Shown here: positions 1 through 6,348 of the stretch, one piece after another
Position numbering within the stretch: the first letter of the stretch is position 1
Layout: each line of letters begins with the position of its first letter
NCBI GenBank assembly: GCA_934454005.1
Contig: CAKSGI010000044.1
Span: forward strand, 1-12,254
DNA from: an uncultured Eubacteriales bacterium
GTDB taxonomy: Bacteria > Bacillota_A > Clostridia > Oscillospirales > Acutalibacteraceae
DNA: 12,254 nt
Reading direction: 5' to 3'
Made by a program: the position numbers and the translations under genes
The notes under the pieces: model-generated
The model's input: the letters and a program-made list of their open reading frames with translations, nothing else
Told to the model about the DNA's origin: nothing
Databases searched by the model: none

Positions 1-1
1 A

Positions 2-14
2 GCATAGACTATGC
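2..14. repeat. small dyad at the left edge
   Basis: GCATAG-A-CTATGC is a perfect palindrome with 6-bp arms around one base. It may be an operator or part of a structure belonging to a gene outside the window. The left context is missing, so no role can be assigned. Confidence 0.3.
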
Positions 15-63
15 CTGATAAAAATGATATTTTTTCGTTTTGTGAGAGACATATACTCATATT

Positions 64-92
64 TTTAATTATATTTTTGCCTATGTTATAAT
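64..92 (+). promoter_or_regulatory. extended -10 promoter candidate, plus strand
   Basis: TGTTATAAT at 84-92 is a perfect extended -10 element (TG-n-TATAAT). The -35 at 64-69 (TTTAAT) is weak. No plus-strand gene lies downstream: bases 93-211 are AT-rich and non-coding, followed by the hairpin at 212-254. If active, it would make a short RNA of about 150-170 nt, or a transcript converging on the CAP gene. AT-rich DNA produces such matches by chance. Confidence 0.3.
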
Positions 93-211
93 GTGTATTT
101 CCGAACAAAATTGTCATTCTCCTTTTTCTTTATAGTAATTGGATTATTAAGAAATATTTTTATATATTATAACATATTTATTATGCTTAATCATCAATAT
201 TTTATATTAAT

Positions 212-254
212 AAATGCCATCCGAACTAACAATAATGTTTTTCGGATGGCATTT
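212..254 (-). terminator. intrinsic terminator after the CAP-domain gene, possibly bidirectional
   Basis: The arms AAATGCCATCCGAA (212-225) and TTCGGATGGCATTT (241-254) are a perfect 14-bp inverted repeat with a 15-nt loop. The hairpin begins 15 nt past the stop codon of the minus-strand CAP gene. The T-rich tail on the minus strand is interrupted (ATTTATTAATAT). On the plus strand a run of Ts follows at about 259-270, so it may stop transcripts from both directions. Confidence 0.75.
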
Positions 255-269
255 GAATTGTATTATTTT

Positions 270-1139
270 TTAATAAGTGAACATTTGTGTCCAGTAATAT
301 TTCCCTTTAGAATCTTTATATACTCCTACACCTATATTTGTGAATTTTGCATTAAGTATGTTTTTTCTATGGCCTTCGGAATTCATCCAACTATTCATTA
401 CTTGACTAGGTGTTCTTTGTCCCATAGCTATATTTTCTCCTGCGCCTCTATATTTTACATCATTTTCACTTAGAACAGTAAAACAACTTGTTCCATTTGG
501 TCTTGTATGTGAAAAGAGTTGTTCTTGCTCTTCTGCTCTAATTTGTGCAGCTTTTTGGAGATTTGAGTTAATAGTTAATTCACTAATACCTCGTTTTGTT
601 CTTTCTTCGTTTACAAGACTTATAACTTCAGAAACAAATTTTGATATATTGTCTTCTGATGTAGGTTCACTAGAAGATGGTGCTTGAGAGGTGCTTTCAT
701 CCGGGGTACTTGGAGTTGATGGAGTAGACTCAGATGGAGATGATTCTGGTTTAGAAGGAGTTTGTGATGGTTGAGATGGAACAGATGAGTTTATATTATC
801 GTCAGGGTTTTGACATGAATCATCGGTATTGCTAGAAGAATCATCACTAGGTTCATTAGGTACTAAGCTTGAACTTGAATCTGAGCTAGGGTCAGAATTG
901 TTATTATCGTCATTAGAATCTTTGTCGCAGTTTTGGGAAAACAATGAATTCAAAATTTGATTTATCTTTGCTAGACATTTTTTAAAAAAATTCGAAGATG
1001 CAGTACTATCACAGTCTTCTTGAACCACAGTATTACATGCTGACTCGCCATCTTTATTATATTCAGAAGTAGCGGACACCGAAATAGAACTAGATACGAT
1101 AATGACTAAACTCATAATAAAAGTTAATATTTTTTTCAT
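270..1139 (-). CDS. secreted CAP (SCP/PR-1, YkwD-like) domain protein
   Basis: The 289-residue product has an N-terminal signal peptide (MKK, hydrophobic core at about 4-20, likely cleavage after VSA at 21-23), a short region with several Cys (35, 43, 55, 71), a low-complexity Ser/Pro/Asp/Asn linker (about 75-163) and a C-terminal CAP domain (about 165-289). The CAP domain keeps the family's acidic and His pocket residues: H211 in FSHTRP, E235 in GENIA, and E255 and H257 in SEGHR. No LPxTG, SLH or dockerin anchor is visible, so it is probably released or loosely wall-associated through the linker. Start choice: the frame is open upstream to 1184, but the ATG at 1139 has GGAGG 8 nt before it and begins the signal peptide directly. 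The biochemical role of bacterial CAP proteins is mostly unknown. The neighbouring rodA suggests a cell-envelope setting, but that is weak evidence. Confidence 0.9.
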   Translation of the reverse strand: MKKILTFIMSLVIIVSSSISVSATSEYNKDGESACNTVVQEDCDSTASSNFFKKCLAKINQILNSLFSQNCDKDSNDDNNNSDPSSDSSSSLVPNEPSDDSSSNTDDSCQNPDDNINSSVPSQPSQTPSKPESSPSESTPSTPSTPDESTSQAPSSSEPTSEDNISKFVSEVISLVNEERTKRGISELTINSNLQKAAQIRAEEQEQLFSHTRPNGTSCFTVLSENDVKYRGAGENIAMGQRTPSQVMNSWMNSEGHRKNILNAKFTNIGVGVYKDSKGKYYWTQMFTY

Positions 1140-1159
1140 TTTTATTTCCTCCATATAAA

Positions 1160-1192
1160 ATAAAATTGTATTCTGAATGAACACAATTTTAT
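1160..1192 (-). repeat. hairpin in the leader of the CAP-domain gene
   Basis: The arms ATAAAATTGT (1160-1169) and ACAATTTTAT (1183-1192) form a perfect 10-bp inverted repeat with a 13-nt loop. It ends about 8 nt before the GGAGG ribosome binding site of the CAP gene. Read on the minus strand it is followed by TTTAT, so it could be a weak terminator for rodA readthrough, an attenuator, an mRNA stabiliser or an operator. The AT-rich stem is of low stability. Confidence 0.4.
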
Positions 1193-1204
1193 TCTAATAT
1201 GGAT

Positions 1205-1235
1205 TTTATACAATTACAATGTAACCTTTTGTAAC
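1205..1235 (-). promoter_or_regulatory. promoter candidate for the CAP gene with overlapping TGTAAC direct repeat
   Basis: On the minus strand TATAAA (1210-1205) fits a -10 element about 65 nt upstream of the CAP start. The -35 region is poor (best match GTTACA, 19 nt away). Over that -35 lies a direct repeat, read on the plus strand as TGTAAC-CTTT-TGTAAC (1220-1235). A weak -35 with a repeat on top suggests an activator-dependent promoter. The repeat resembles the WalR/YycF box (two TGTWAH with 5 nt between), but the spacing here is 4 nt. Confidence 0.35.
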
Positions 1236-1280
1236 TTTTGGTTGTTTATTCATTAATATATTTTTATATTCAATTAAAAA

Positions 1281-2444
1281 TTATGAATTTAACATTGCGG
1301 TATCAGCGTCATCCTTGTACATATAAACATTTTGTATTAGACCTATTCCAAAATATATACAAGCCATGGATGAACCACCATAACTAAAAAATGGAAGTGT
1401 GACGCCCATAACTGGTAATAAACTTAAGCACATTCCAAGATTAAATATGGTTTGAGAAGCAATCATTCCAAAAAAGCCAAAACATATATACATTCCAATA
1501 TTGTCGCAAGATTTTAAAGCTATTTGAAATACTCTTATAAGGAGGGCCAATAATAATAAAATAATTAATATACACCCTATAAATCCTAATTCTTCGCCGG
1601 CAACAGAAAAAATAAAATCGCTTTCTTGTATTGGAACAGATTCCATTGCAACTCTAGGACCATTAAAAAGCCCTCTTCCAAAAAGTTTTCCAGAGCCAAT
1701 AGATATTTCACCCTGTAATTGTTGATACCTAGAAACAAAAGGATCAAGTGATGGGTCAACCAATGCTAAAATACGTTCTTTTTGATAATCGCTTAAAATA
1801 AAATTCCAAGCAAAAGGAAGCATAATAATAATTGATGATATTAATATTACAAAATATCTTAGTTTAACTCCAGCAGAAAAGGACATAATTAAAAACATAA
1901 AGAAAAATATAATTGCAGCGCCAGTATCGCCTTGTATTTGAGCAATTCCCATAGGAATTAATGCATGAGCTAAAAGGCCTAATATATTTAAAAAGGAATC
2001 TATTTTTTGTGTTTCTTTTAAATAGGTTAAATGTTTAGAAAATGTAATCATAAATCCAATTTTTGCAAGTTCTGATGCCTGAAATGAGATACCACCAGGG
2101 AGTATTAACCAAGCTCTAGCATTAACTCCGTTAGAACCGCTTACAGTTTGACCAAATATGATGGTAATTATGAGTAAAATTAAACAGAAACTACCTATAA
2201 ATTTCCAATGCTTAACAATAACTCTGTAATCGATCATTGTAATTAAAAATGCACCAATATATCCGATTATTATGGCAAATAACTGTTTGCTAAAGTATGT
2301 GTATTTAGGTGATATTCTTGATACGCTAAATAAAAGTATTAAACAATAAGTAGATGTTAATGCAGTTATGAACCAAAGAATAATGTCAGTTCTACGAAAA
2401 TAAAAGGATATATTTTTAAAAATTTTTTGCAAAGCATACTTCAT
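1281..2444 (-). CDS. rodA: RodA/FtsW/SpoVE (SEDS) family peptidoglycan polymerase, probably RodA
   Basis: This 387-residue polytopic membrane protein has about ten hydrophobic segments, the usual length for RodA. SEDS signatures are ARAWLILPGG (109-118, usually ARRWI), FQASELAKIG (121-130), QGDTGAA (171-177), LFGRGLFNG (254-262), SDFIFSVAGEELGFIG (275-290) and PFFSYGGSSM (351-360). D276, in the position of the usual HTDFIF, should be the essential aspartate of the large extracellular loop. SEDS proteins polymerise lipid II into glycan strands with a partner class B PBP, which is not in this window. RodA fits better than FtsW because of the loop motif and the short tails, but SpoVE or another paralogue is possible. 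Start: ATG at 2444 has AAAGG directly against it, with no spacer. A TTG at 2432, 10 nt after AAGGA, may be the real start and would give 383 residues. Confidence 0.9.
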   Translation of the reverse strand: MKYALQKIFKNISFYFRRTDIILWFITALTSTYCLILLFSVSRISPKYTYFSKQLFAIIIGYIGAFLITMIDYRVIVKHWKFIGSFCLILLIITIIFGQTVSGSNGVNARAWLILPGGISFQASELAKIGFMITFSKHLTYLKETQKIDSFLNILGLLAHALIPMGIAQIQGDTGAAIIFFFMFLIMSFSAGVKLRYFVILISSIIIMLPFAWNFILSDYQKERILALVDPSLDPFVSRYQQLQGEISIGSGKLFGRGLFNGPRVAMESVPIQESDFIFSVAGEELGFIGCILIILLLLALLIRVFQIALKSCDNIGMYICFGFFGMIASQTIFNLGMCLSLLPVMGVTLPFFSYGGSSMACIYFGIGLIQNVYMYKDDADTAMLNS

Positions 2445-2502
2445 CCTTTCTGGAACTTATCTAGATTGTAAAATTAAGAATATTTTAAAACTTATAATTT
2501 TT

Positions 2503-2531
2503 ATTATATAATTTAGAGGTATTAAAAGCAA
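2503..2531 (-). promoter_or_regulatory. promoter candidate for rodA
   Basis: Read on the minus strand, TTGCTT (2531-2526), 17 nt, TATAAT (2508-2503). The -10 is perfect and the -35 matches 3 of 6. It lies about 60 nt upstream of the rodA start, facing the gene. Confidence 0.45.
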
Positions 2532-2723
2532 GTAGAGTAAAATTATTTATCATAATGTATATGTTAAAAGAGGGTAGGTTAATAAAGAAACAGTTAGTTT
2601 AAAGAAAGAATTAATACTACTAGAAATAAATAAAAGCGAATACATATTTTTAGTATATGTTATTATTTTCCAATTATAGGTTTGGGGTTACACTATTTTT
2701 ACCCCTGTTACTATTTAGCATCA

Positions 2724-2752
2724 GATACATTTTTTGTAAGTTTTTGTATAAT
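2724..2752 (+). promoter_or_regulatory. promoter candidate for the GHKL ATPase gene
   Basis: GATACA (2724-2729), 17 nt, TATAAT (2747-2752). The -10 is perfect and the -35 weak. A second perfect TATAAT at 2804-2809 and a perfect TTGACA at 2772-2777 also lie here, but they are 26 nt apart, too far to work together. Which element is used cannot be decided from sequence. Confidence 0.3.
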
Positions 2753-2804
2753 TGCATATTTTTTTGTATTTTTGACAACAAATATTTAACATTTATTTTT
2801 GGAT

Positions 2805-2825
2805 ATAATTCTTTAAAAGAATTAT
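2805..2825. repeat. operator-like palindrome overlapping a TATAAT
   Basis: ATAATTCTTT-A-AAAGAATTAT is a perfect palindrome with 10-bp arms around one base. It overlaps the TATAAT at 2804-2809. A related smaller palindrome, AAGAAT-A-ATTCTT, lies at 2876-2888, just before the ribosome binding site of the GHKL gene. Two similar dyads at the promoter and leader suggest a repressor site, but both are made almost wholly of A and T. Confidence 0.35.
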
Positions 2826-2911
2826 GTGAATATTTTTCTCGTTTATAATTTAATTGAAATGTTCTCTAAGATTTAAAGAATAATTCTTGTCATTTTAAGG
2901 GAGATATTAAT

Positions 2912-3553
2912 ATGAAAGATGACTCGCTAATTGCTTATGAATCCAAAAATCAAAAAGACTTGATCCTTACTAAAAAAATTCATAATATAAAAAATTTTCT
3001 ATTCGTAATATCCGGGTACATATCAATTGGCGAATATACTAAAGCAATAGAAAAAATCTCTGAACTATGTGATAGCCTTGTTATAGACGATAATCCTGTT
3101 ATAACCGGTAATCCTACTATTGATTTGTTTTTGCAGAATAAATATATTATAGCAAAAAAACATAATATAGAATTTAGCTATCAAAACAATATACTGCATA
3201 AATTTAAAAATAATTTTTCTATTAGCGAAGTTGACTTTTGTATAGCGTTAGGAAATGCGCTTGATAATGCTATAGAAGCGTGTTTAAATTTGAATCCAAC
3301 TATTGATCGTATTATCAATATTAATTTTTCTTCTGTTCCTAACAACCCGAATTCAATATTTATTGAGGTATCCAATCCAATTGAAAAAACTGTCCCTATC
3401 ATTAATAATCTAATCAAATCAGCAAAATTAGATTCCTCTATGCATGGATTTGGTATTGCTAGTATGAAAGAAATAGCCGAAAAATATAATGGTAAAGTTG
3501 AATTTAGACAAGAAGAGAACATTTTTTATATAAAATTAGTTTTTAAAGACTAA
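2912..3553 (+). CDS. soluble GHKL ATPase, AgrC/citrate-sensor-type histidine kinase core
   Basis: The 213-residue product has no membrane segment or signal peptide. Residues 20-52 resemble the short dimerisation/phosphoacceptor helix pair of AgrC-type and SpoOB-type proteins: KKIHNIKNFL, with H24 where RHDxxNHL is usual. The ATPase domain follows: N-box GNALDNAIEAC (114-124), the family's EVSNP strand (152-156) and a glycine box MHGFGIAS (177-184), as in HATPase_c_5. AgrC-type kinases normally have 5-7 N-terminal membrane helices that bind a signal peptide, and these are absent. The protein could be a stand-alone kinase, a SpoOB-like phosphotransferase or a degenerate kinase. No LytTR or other response regulator lies nearby. 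Start: ATG at 2912 with AAGGGAGA about 7 nt upstream. It appears to be transcribed alone, with a possible terminator downstream. Confidence 0.8.
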   Translation: MKDDSLIAYESKNQKDLILTKKIHNIKNFLFVISGYISIGEYTKAIEKISELCDSLVIDDNPVITGNPTIDLFLQNKYIIAKKHNIEFSYQNNILHKFKNNFSISEVDFCIALGNALDNAIEACLNLNPTIDRIININFSSVPNNPNSIFIEVSNPIEKTVPIINNLIKSAKLDSSMHGFGIASMKEIAEKYNGKVEFRQEENIFYIKLVFKD

Positions 3554-3560
3554 TTTTTAC

Positions 3561-3605
3561 AAAGTGCACAAATTTAGATTTTGTATAGTCTGGTTTGTGT
3601 GCTTT
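3561..3605 (+). terminator. possible terminator after the GHKL gene
   Basis: AAAGTGCACAAA (3561-3572) can pair with TTTGTGTGCTTT (3594-3605) as a 12-bp stem with two G-U pairs and a 21-nt loop, starting 8 nt after the stop codon. The tail GCTATTTATAT is only weakly T-rich, so termination may be inefficient. Confidence 0.45.
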
Positions 3606-3698
3606 GCTATTTATATAGTGGTTAACACTTATATACATGTGTTTGAGTATTTTTATTTATAAATCCACAAAATTATTATTTTTATAGTTGGTATTATA

Positions 3699-3727
3699 TT
3701 GATTTTTAAATATTTTTTTGATAGAAT
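3699..3727 (+). promoter_or_regulatory. distal promoter candidate for the DRTGG operon, extended -10
   Basis: TTGATT (3699-3704), 17 nt, TAGAAT (3722-3727), with TG at 3719-3720 giving an extended -10 (TGATAGAAT). The -35 matches 4 of 6 and the -10 matches 5 of 6. Use of this site would give a leader of about 200 nt before the ATG at 3938. Confidence 0.45.
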
Positions 3728-3854
3728 AAATAGGCCAGATTTATAGCAACGGGTTATCTTATTGCGCGTTATACTTTATATAGTATGTTACATTTTTTAG
3801 GATAATAAATTATATTTAGATAAAAAGAGTAATAGAGTTTTTTAAATTAGTATA

Positions 3855-3883
3855 TTAATAAAGTCGTTTAATTTTAATATAAT
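3855..3883 (+). promoter_or_regulatory. proximal promoter candidate for the DRTGG operon
   Basis: TTAATA (3855-3860), 17 nt, TATAAT (3878-3883). The -35 matches 4 of 6 and the -10 is perfect. It lies 54 nt upstream of the DRTGG start codon, a normal distance. Confidence 0.45.
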
Positions 3884-3937
3884 TAGGCTTTATTTAAGGA
3901 TTTAGATATATAAATAATAATTAAAGGGAGATATATT

Positions 3938-4285
3938 ATGACTGTTAGGGATATTATTAGAGTCCTTGATGCTAAAGTTATAGCTGACGCTGATCTAGAT
4001 GCAGAAGTGAAATCTGCATGTGGCAGTGATATGATGAGTGATGTTTTGGCTTATGTAAAAGATCAATCAGTGTTGATAACAGGCCTTGTTAATCCTCAGG
4101 TTGTTAGAACTGCAGATATGATGGACATAAAATGTATAGTGTTTGTAAGGGGGAAAGAACCGGATGAAACTGTTGTTCAACTTGCAAATGAAAAATTAAT
4201 TTCTTTAATATCTACTAGGTTTAGGATGTTTACAGCTTGTGGACTACTTTATATGCATGGCCTTCGCGGGGGCTGTGGAATATAA
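3938..4285 (+). CDS. DRTGG-domain protein, first copy
   Basis: This 115-residue soluble protein is built almost entirely of one DRTGG domain, an alpha/beta fold of unknown function also found in the N-terminal part of some long phosphotransacetylases and beside CBS domains. Supporting stretches are ACGSDMMSDVLAY (27-39), SVLITGLVNPQVVRTADMMD (44-63) and IVFVRGK (67-73). Four Cys (28, 66, 101, 113) are spread along it, and the tail from 99 is rich in Gly and Cys. Start: ATG at 3938 with AAGGGAG about 8 nt upstream. Its stop overlaps the start of the next gene by one base (TAATG), so the two are probably translationally coupled. DRTGG genes next to hydrogenase-like genes recur in Clostridia as I recall, and that context points to a regulatory or ligand-binding role. 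No enzyme activity is evident. Confidence 0.85.
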   Translation: MTVRDIIRVLDAKVIADADLDAEVKSACGSDMMSDVLAYVKDQSVLITGLVNPQVVRTADMMDIKCIVFVRGKEPDETVVQLANEKLISLISTRFRMFTACGLLYMHGLRGGCGI

Positions 4286-4713
4286 TGAGTACTATAAACT
4301 TAGAATATGATGTTCCAGGAGATGATTTTAAACTTGCCGGGGAAGCTTCTTGTAGGGTAAAAAATAAGCTAAAAAAGATAGGGTATAATATCGAAGCAAT
4401 ACGTAGGGTAACAATAGCAATGTATGAGGCAGAAATCAATATGGTTATACATGCAAACGGTGGCAAAATAAATGTTGAGATTTACCCGAATAAAGTTAAT
4501 ATAACTCTTGCAGATAATGGACCGGGGATAAAAGATATAAATAAAGCTATGCAGGAAGGGTATTCTACTGCTCCAGAAAATATAAGAGAGCTTGGATTTG
4601 GAGCCGGAATGGGTCTTCCTAATATAAAAAAGTACACAGATGAACTTAAAATAGAGACAGAAGTTGGTAAAGGAACTACACTTTTTTTATCTGTGCATGT
4701 CGATAACAAATAA
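4285..4713 (+). CDS. RsbW/SpoIIAB-like ATPase (anti-sigma-factor-type Ser/Thr kinase)
   Basis: The 142-residue stand-alone GHKL ATPase has N-box EAEINMVIHANGG (48-60), ATP-binding DNGPGI (77-82), glycine-rich lid GFGAGMGL (104-111) and a final GKGTT strand (128-132). This is the layout of the RsbW/SpoIIAB group, which binds and phosphorylates an anti-sigma-factor antagonist and can hold a sigma factor. There is no dimerisation His box, so it is not a classical histidine kinase. No sigma factor or STAS-domain antagonist is encoded in the window, so the partner is unknown. The adjacent DRTGG proteins or the hydrogenase-like protein are candidates. Start: the frame opens at 4237, but the ATG at 4285 overlaps the upstream stop and begins right at the domain, so I use it. 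Confidence 0.85.
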   Translation: MSTINLEYDVPGDDFKLAGEASCRVKNKLKKIGYNIEAIRRVTIAMYEAEINMVIHANGGKINVEIYPNKVNITLADNGPGIKDINKAMQEGYSTAPENIRELGFGAGMGLPNIKKYTDELKIETEVGKGTTLFLSVHVDNK

Positions 4714-4741
4714 TAAACATTTATAAAAAGAGGTGGAAAAT

Positions 4742-5977
4742 TTGGATAAGTTTTTTCACTCTGTTATATTAGATAAAGACAAATGTAAGGGATGTACTAA
4801 TTGTCTTAGGAGATGTCCAACCGAGGCAATTAGACTAAAAAATTCAAAAGCTAAAATAAATTCGGAGCGTTGCATAGATTGCGGTGAGTGTATAAGAATT
4901 TGTCCTCATCATGCGAAAAGGGTTAAATCTGATCCTTTATCTATTATTGATGAATTTAAGTACAAAATAGCGCTGCCATCACCTTCACTTTTTGGACAGT
5001 TTAAAGGTTTACATAGTATTGATATAATTTTAACGTCGCTTAAGCATATCGGATTTGATTATATTTTTGAAGTATCAAGGGGAGCAGAATTAGTTTCTGA
5101 TGTAACTAAAAAATTAATTGAAGATAGTAGTACTAAAAAACCTATAATAAGCTCTGCGTGTCCTGCTGTTGTAAGACTGATAAGAGTAAGATTTCCAGAA
5201 CTCTGTGAACTAGTATTGCCTATGAATTCGCCTATGGAGGTATCTGCAATTATTGCAAAAGAAGAAGCTAGTAAAAGATCAGGAATCGCTATAGATGATA
5301 TAGGAGTATTTTTTATTACACCATGTCCTGCTAAAGTCACAGAAATAAAGGATCCTTTGGGGAAAGATTTTTCTTGTGTGGACGGCTCAATTGCAATGAG
5401 TGACATATTTAAAAAATTATCAAAAACTACTGACAAATTACCATTAGAAGATGTAGAATCTATTTTTAAATCTGGCTTTATAGGGGTTGGTTGGGCAACC
5501 ACAGAGGGCGAATCTAATGCAATAATGAGTGATAGATATCTTGCTGCAGATGGTATAGAAAATGTGATACGTGTATTAGATGAAGTTGAGAATGATAGAA
5601 TAAGAAATATAGATTTTATCGAATTAAATGCTTGTTTTGGTGGATGTGTAGGAGGAGTATTGACAGTTGAAAATCCGTATATTGCAAAAGCTAGAATAAA
5701 AGGATTAAAAAAATATTTACCATATTCGCTTAATCATGTAGGAGAGAAAATTCCAGACTATATGAAATGGGATAAAGAATTAAAGTTTGCTCCAGTATTA
5801 AATTTATCTGACAACATTGAAGAAGCTATGAAAATGATGGAAGACATTGATAGTTTATGTGAACGATTACCTGGTCTCGACTGCGGGTCATGTGGAGCAC
5901 CGTCATGTAGAGCTTTAGCGGAAGATATAGTTAAAAATCAATCGTCAATAAATGATTGTATATTTATGAATAGTTAA
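4742..5977 (+). CDS. [FeFe]-hydrogenase-like protein, putative sensory type (group C/D-like)
   Basis: The order is two ferredoxin [4Fe-4S] motifs (C15-x2-C-x2-C-x3-C25 and C44-x2-C-x2-C-x3-C54), a hydrogenase H-cluster-type domain (about 75-345), and a C-terminal Fe-S domain with CGSCGAPSC (C381, C384, C389, and probably C406). H-cluster motifs are changed from the catalytic standard: SSACP (137-141) for TSCCP, TPCPAK (193-198) for MPCxxK, and NACFGGCVGG (296-305) for MACxxGCxxGG. The four cluster-ligand Cys (140, 195, 298, 302) are kept, while the proton-relay Cys is Ala139. That Ala change is reported for HydS-type putative sensory hydrogenases. The PAS domain usual in group C is absent, so group D is also possible. 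The domain order rules out a standard ferredoxin hydrogenase. Start: the TTG at 4742 is 5 nt past AGAGGTGG. A GTG at 4733 lies inside that ribosome binding site. Confidence 0.88.
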   Translation: MDKFFHSVILDKDKCKGCTNCLRRCPTEAIRLKNSKAKINSERCIDCGECIRICPHHAKRVKSDPLSIIDEFKYKIALPSPSLFGQFKGLHSIDIILTSLKHIGFDYIFEVSRGAELVSDVTKKLIEDSSTKKPIISSACPAVVRLIRVRFPELCELVLPMNSPMEVSAIIAKEEASKRSGIAIDDIGVFFITPCPAKVTEIKDPLGKDFSCVDGSIAMSDIFKKLSKTTDKLPLEDVESIFKSGFIGVGWATTEGESNAIMSDRYLAADGIENVIRVLDEVENDRIRNIDFIELNACFGGCVGGVLTVENPYIAKARIKGLKKYLPYSLNHVGEKIPDYMKWDKELKFAPVLNLSDNIEEAMKMMEDIDSLCERLPGLDCGSCGAPSCRALAEDIVKNQSSINDCIFMNS

Positions 5978-6009
5978 CTATTCTTTTAGTTTGAAAGAAG
6001 GCGAACAAA

Positions 6010-6348
6010 TTGTTAAAGGTATATGATTTAAAAGATAAGTTATCATTGAAACTTTTAACTAATGATGTAAATTTAGATAAGAGTGTATCAGGATGCTATA
6101 TAGGAGATCTTTTAAGTTGGGTTATGGCTAATGCTAAAGGTGGAGATGTTTGGCTGACTGTTATGGGGAATATAAATGCAATTGCTGTGGCGACGCTTTT
6201 GAATATATCCTGCATAATTTTAACCGATGGTGCGTCTTTAGATCAGAATGCAAAAAATAGGGCAATTGAAGAAAATATTCCAGTGTTTGTTACAGATTTA
6301 AATAGTTATGATGTAGCGATACGACTTTCAGGTCTTTTAAAGTTATGA
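6010..6348 (+). CDS. DRTGG-domain protein, second copy
   Basis: This 112-residue soluble protein covers one DRTGG domain. Characteristic stretches are SGCYIGDLLSWVMANAKGGD (27-46), VWLTVMGNINAIAVATLL (47-64) and CIILTDG (68-74). It differs clearly from the copy at 3938: it lacks the ITGLVNPQVVRTAD stretch and the Cys-rich tail, and instead has a Trp- and Gly-rich centre. Start: TTG at 6010 with GAAGG about 9 nt upstream. The space from the hydrogenase-like gene is only 32 nt, and the stop overlaps the start of the PHP gene by 4 nt (ATGA). Function is unknown. Having two different DRTGG proteins on either side of the hydrogenase-like gene suggests they act as partners, perhaps as a heterodimer (inference). 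Confidence 0.82.
   Translation: MLKVYDLKDKLSLKLLTNDVNLDKSVSGCYIGDLLSWVMANAKGGDVWLTVMGNINAIAVATLLNISCIILTDGASLDQNAKNRAIEENIPVFVTDLNSYDVAIRLSGLLKL

Larger units (their letters stand above)
2532..2911. other. AT-rich non-coding region between rodA and the GHKL gene
   Basis: I find no supported gene here. The open frame at 2657-2848 has no ribosome binding site and encodes a Phe/Ile/Leu-rich string typical of translated AT-rich DNA. The region holds promoter-like elements and two AT-rich palindromes, annotated separately, ahead of the GHKL gene. Confidence 0.6.
3606..3937. other. non-coding leader region before the DRTGG operon
   Basis: No gene is supported here. The stretch is AT-rich except for about 3731-3770, which has more G and C (CAACGGG and TTGCGCG) than its flanks and lies in what would be the leader RNA if the distal promoter at 3699-3727 is used. 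I tried to fold it and found only short imperfect stems. I recognise no known riboswitch class. Confidence 0.5.

Noticed and set aside
93..473. 126-codon plus-strand open frame at the left end
   Set aside because: It begins with GTG inside a promoter-like region without a ribosome binding site, runs through the terminator hairpin and lies antisense to the well-supported CAP domain.
660..920. repeat array in the CAP gene, considered as a tandem DNA repeat
   Set aside because: It encodes a Ser/Pro/Asp/Thr-rich linker whose short similarities come from biased composition. No regular DNA period is kept.
2772..2809. perfect TTGACA and perfect TATAAT as one promoter
   Set aside because: The spacing is 26 nt, far beyond the 16-18 nt that sigma-A needs, so they cannot act as a pair.
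2657..2848. 63-codon plus-strand open frame before the GHKL gene, considered as a small signal peptide for the AgrC-like protein
   Set aside because: It has no ribosome binding site, its composition (Phe, Ile, Leu, Tyr, Cys) is what translated AT-rich DNA gives, and it overlaps promoter-like elements. It does not show the charged tail of AgrD-like peptides.
4237..4284. 16-residue N-terminal extension of the RsbW-like ATPase
   Set aside because: It overlaps the end of the DRTGG gene in another frame and has no homology-like content. The ATG at 4285, overlapping the stop, begins directly at the domain.
4733..4741. GTG start for the hydrogenase-like gene
   Set aside because: The GTG is part of the AGAGGTGG ribosome binding site itself. 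The TTG at 4742 has normal spacing.
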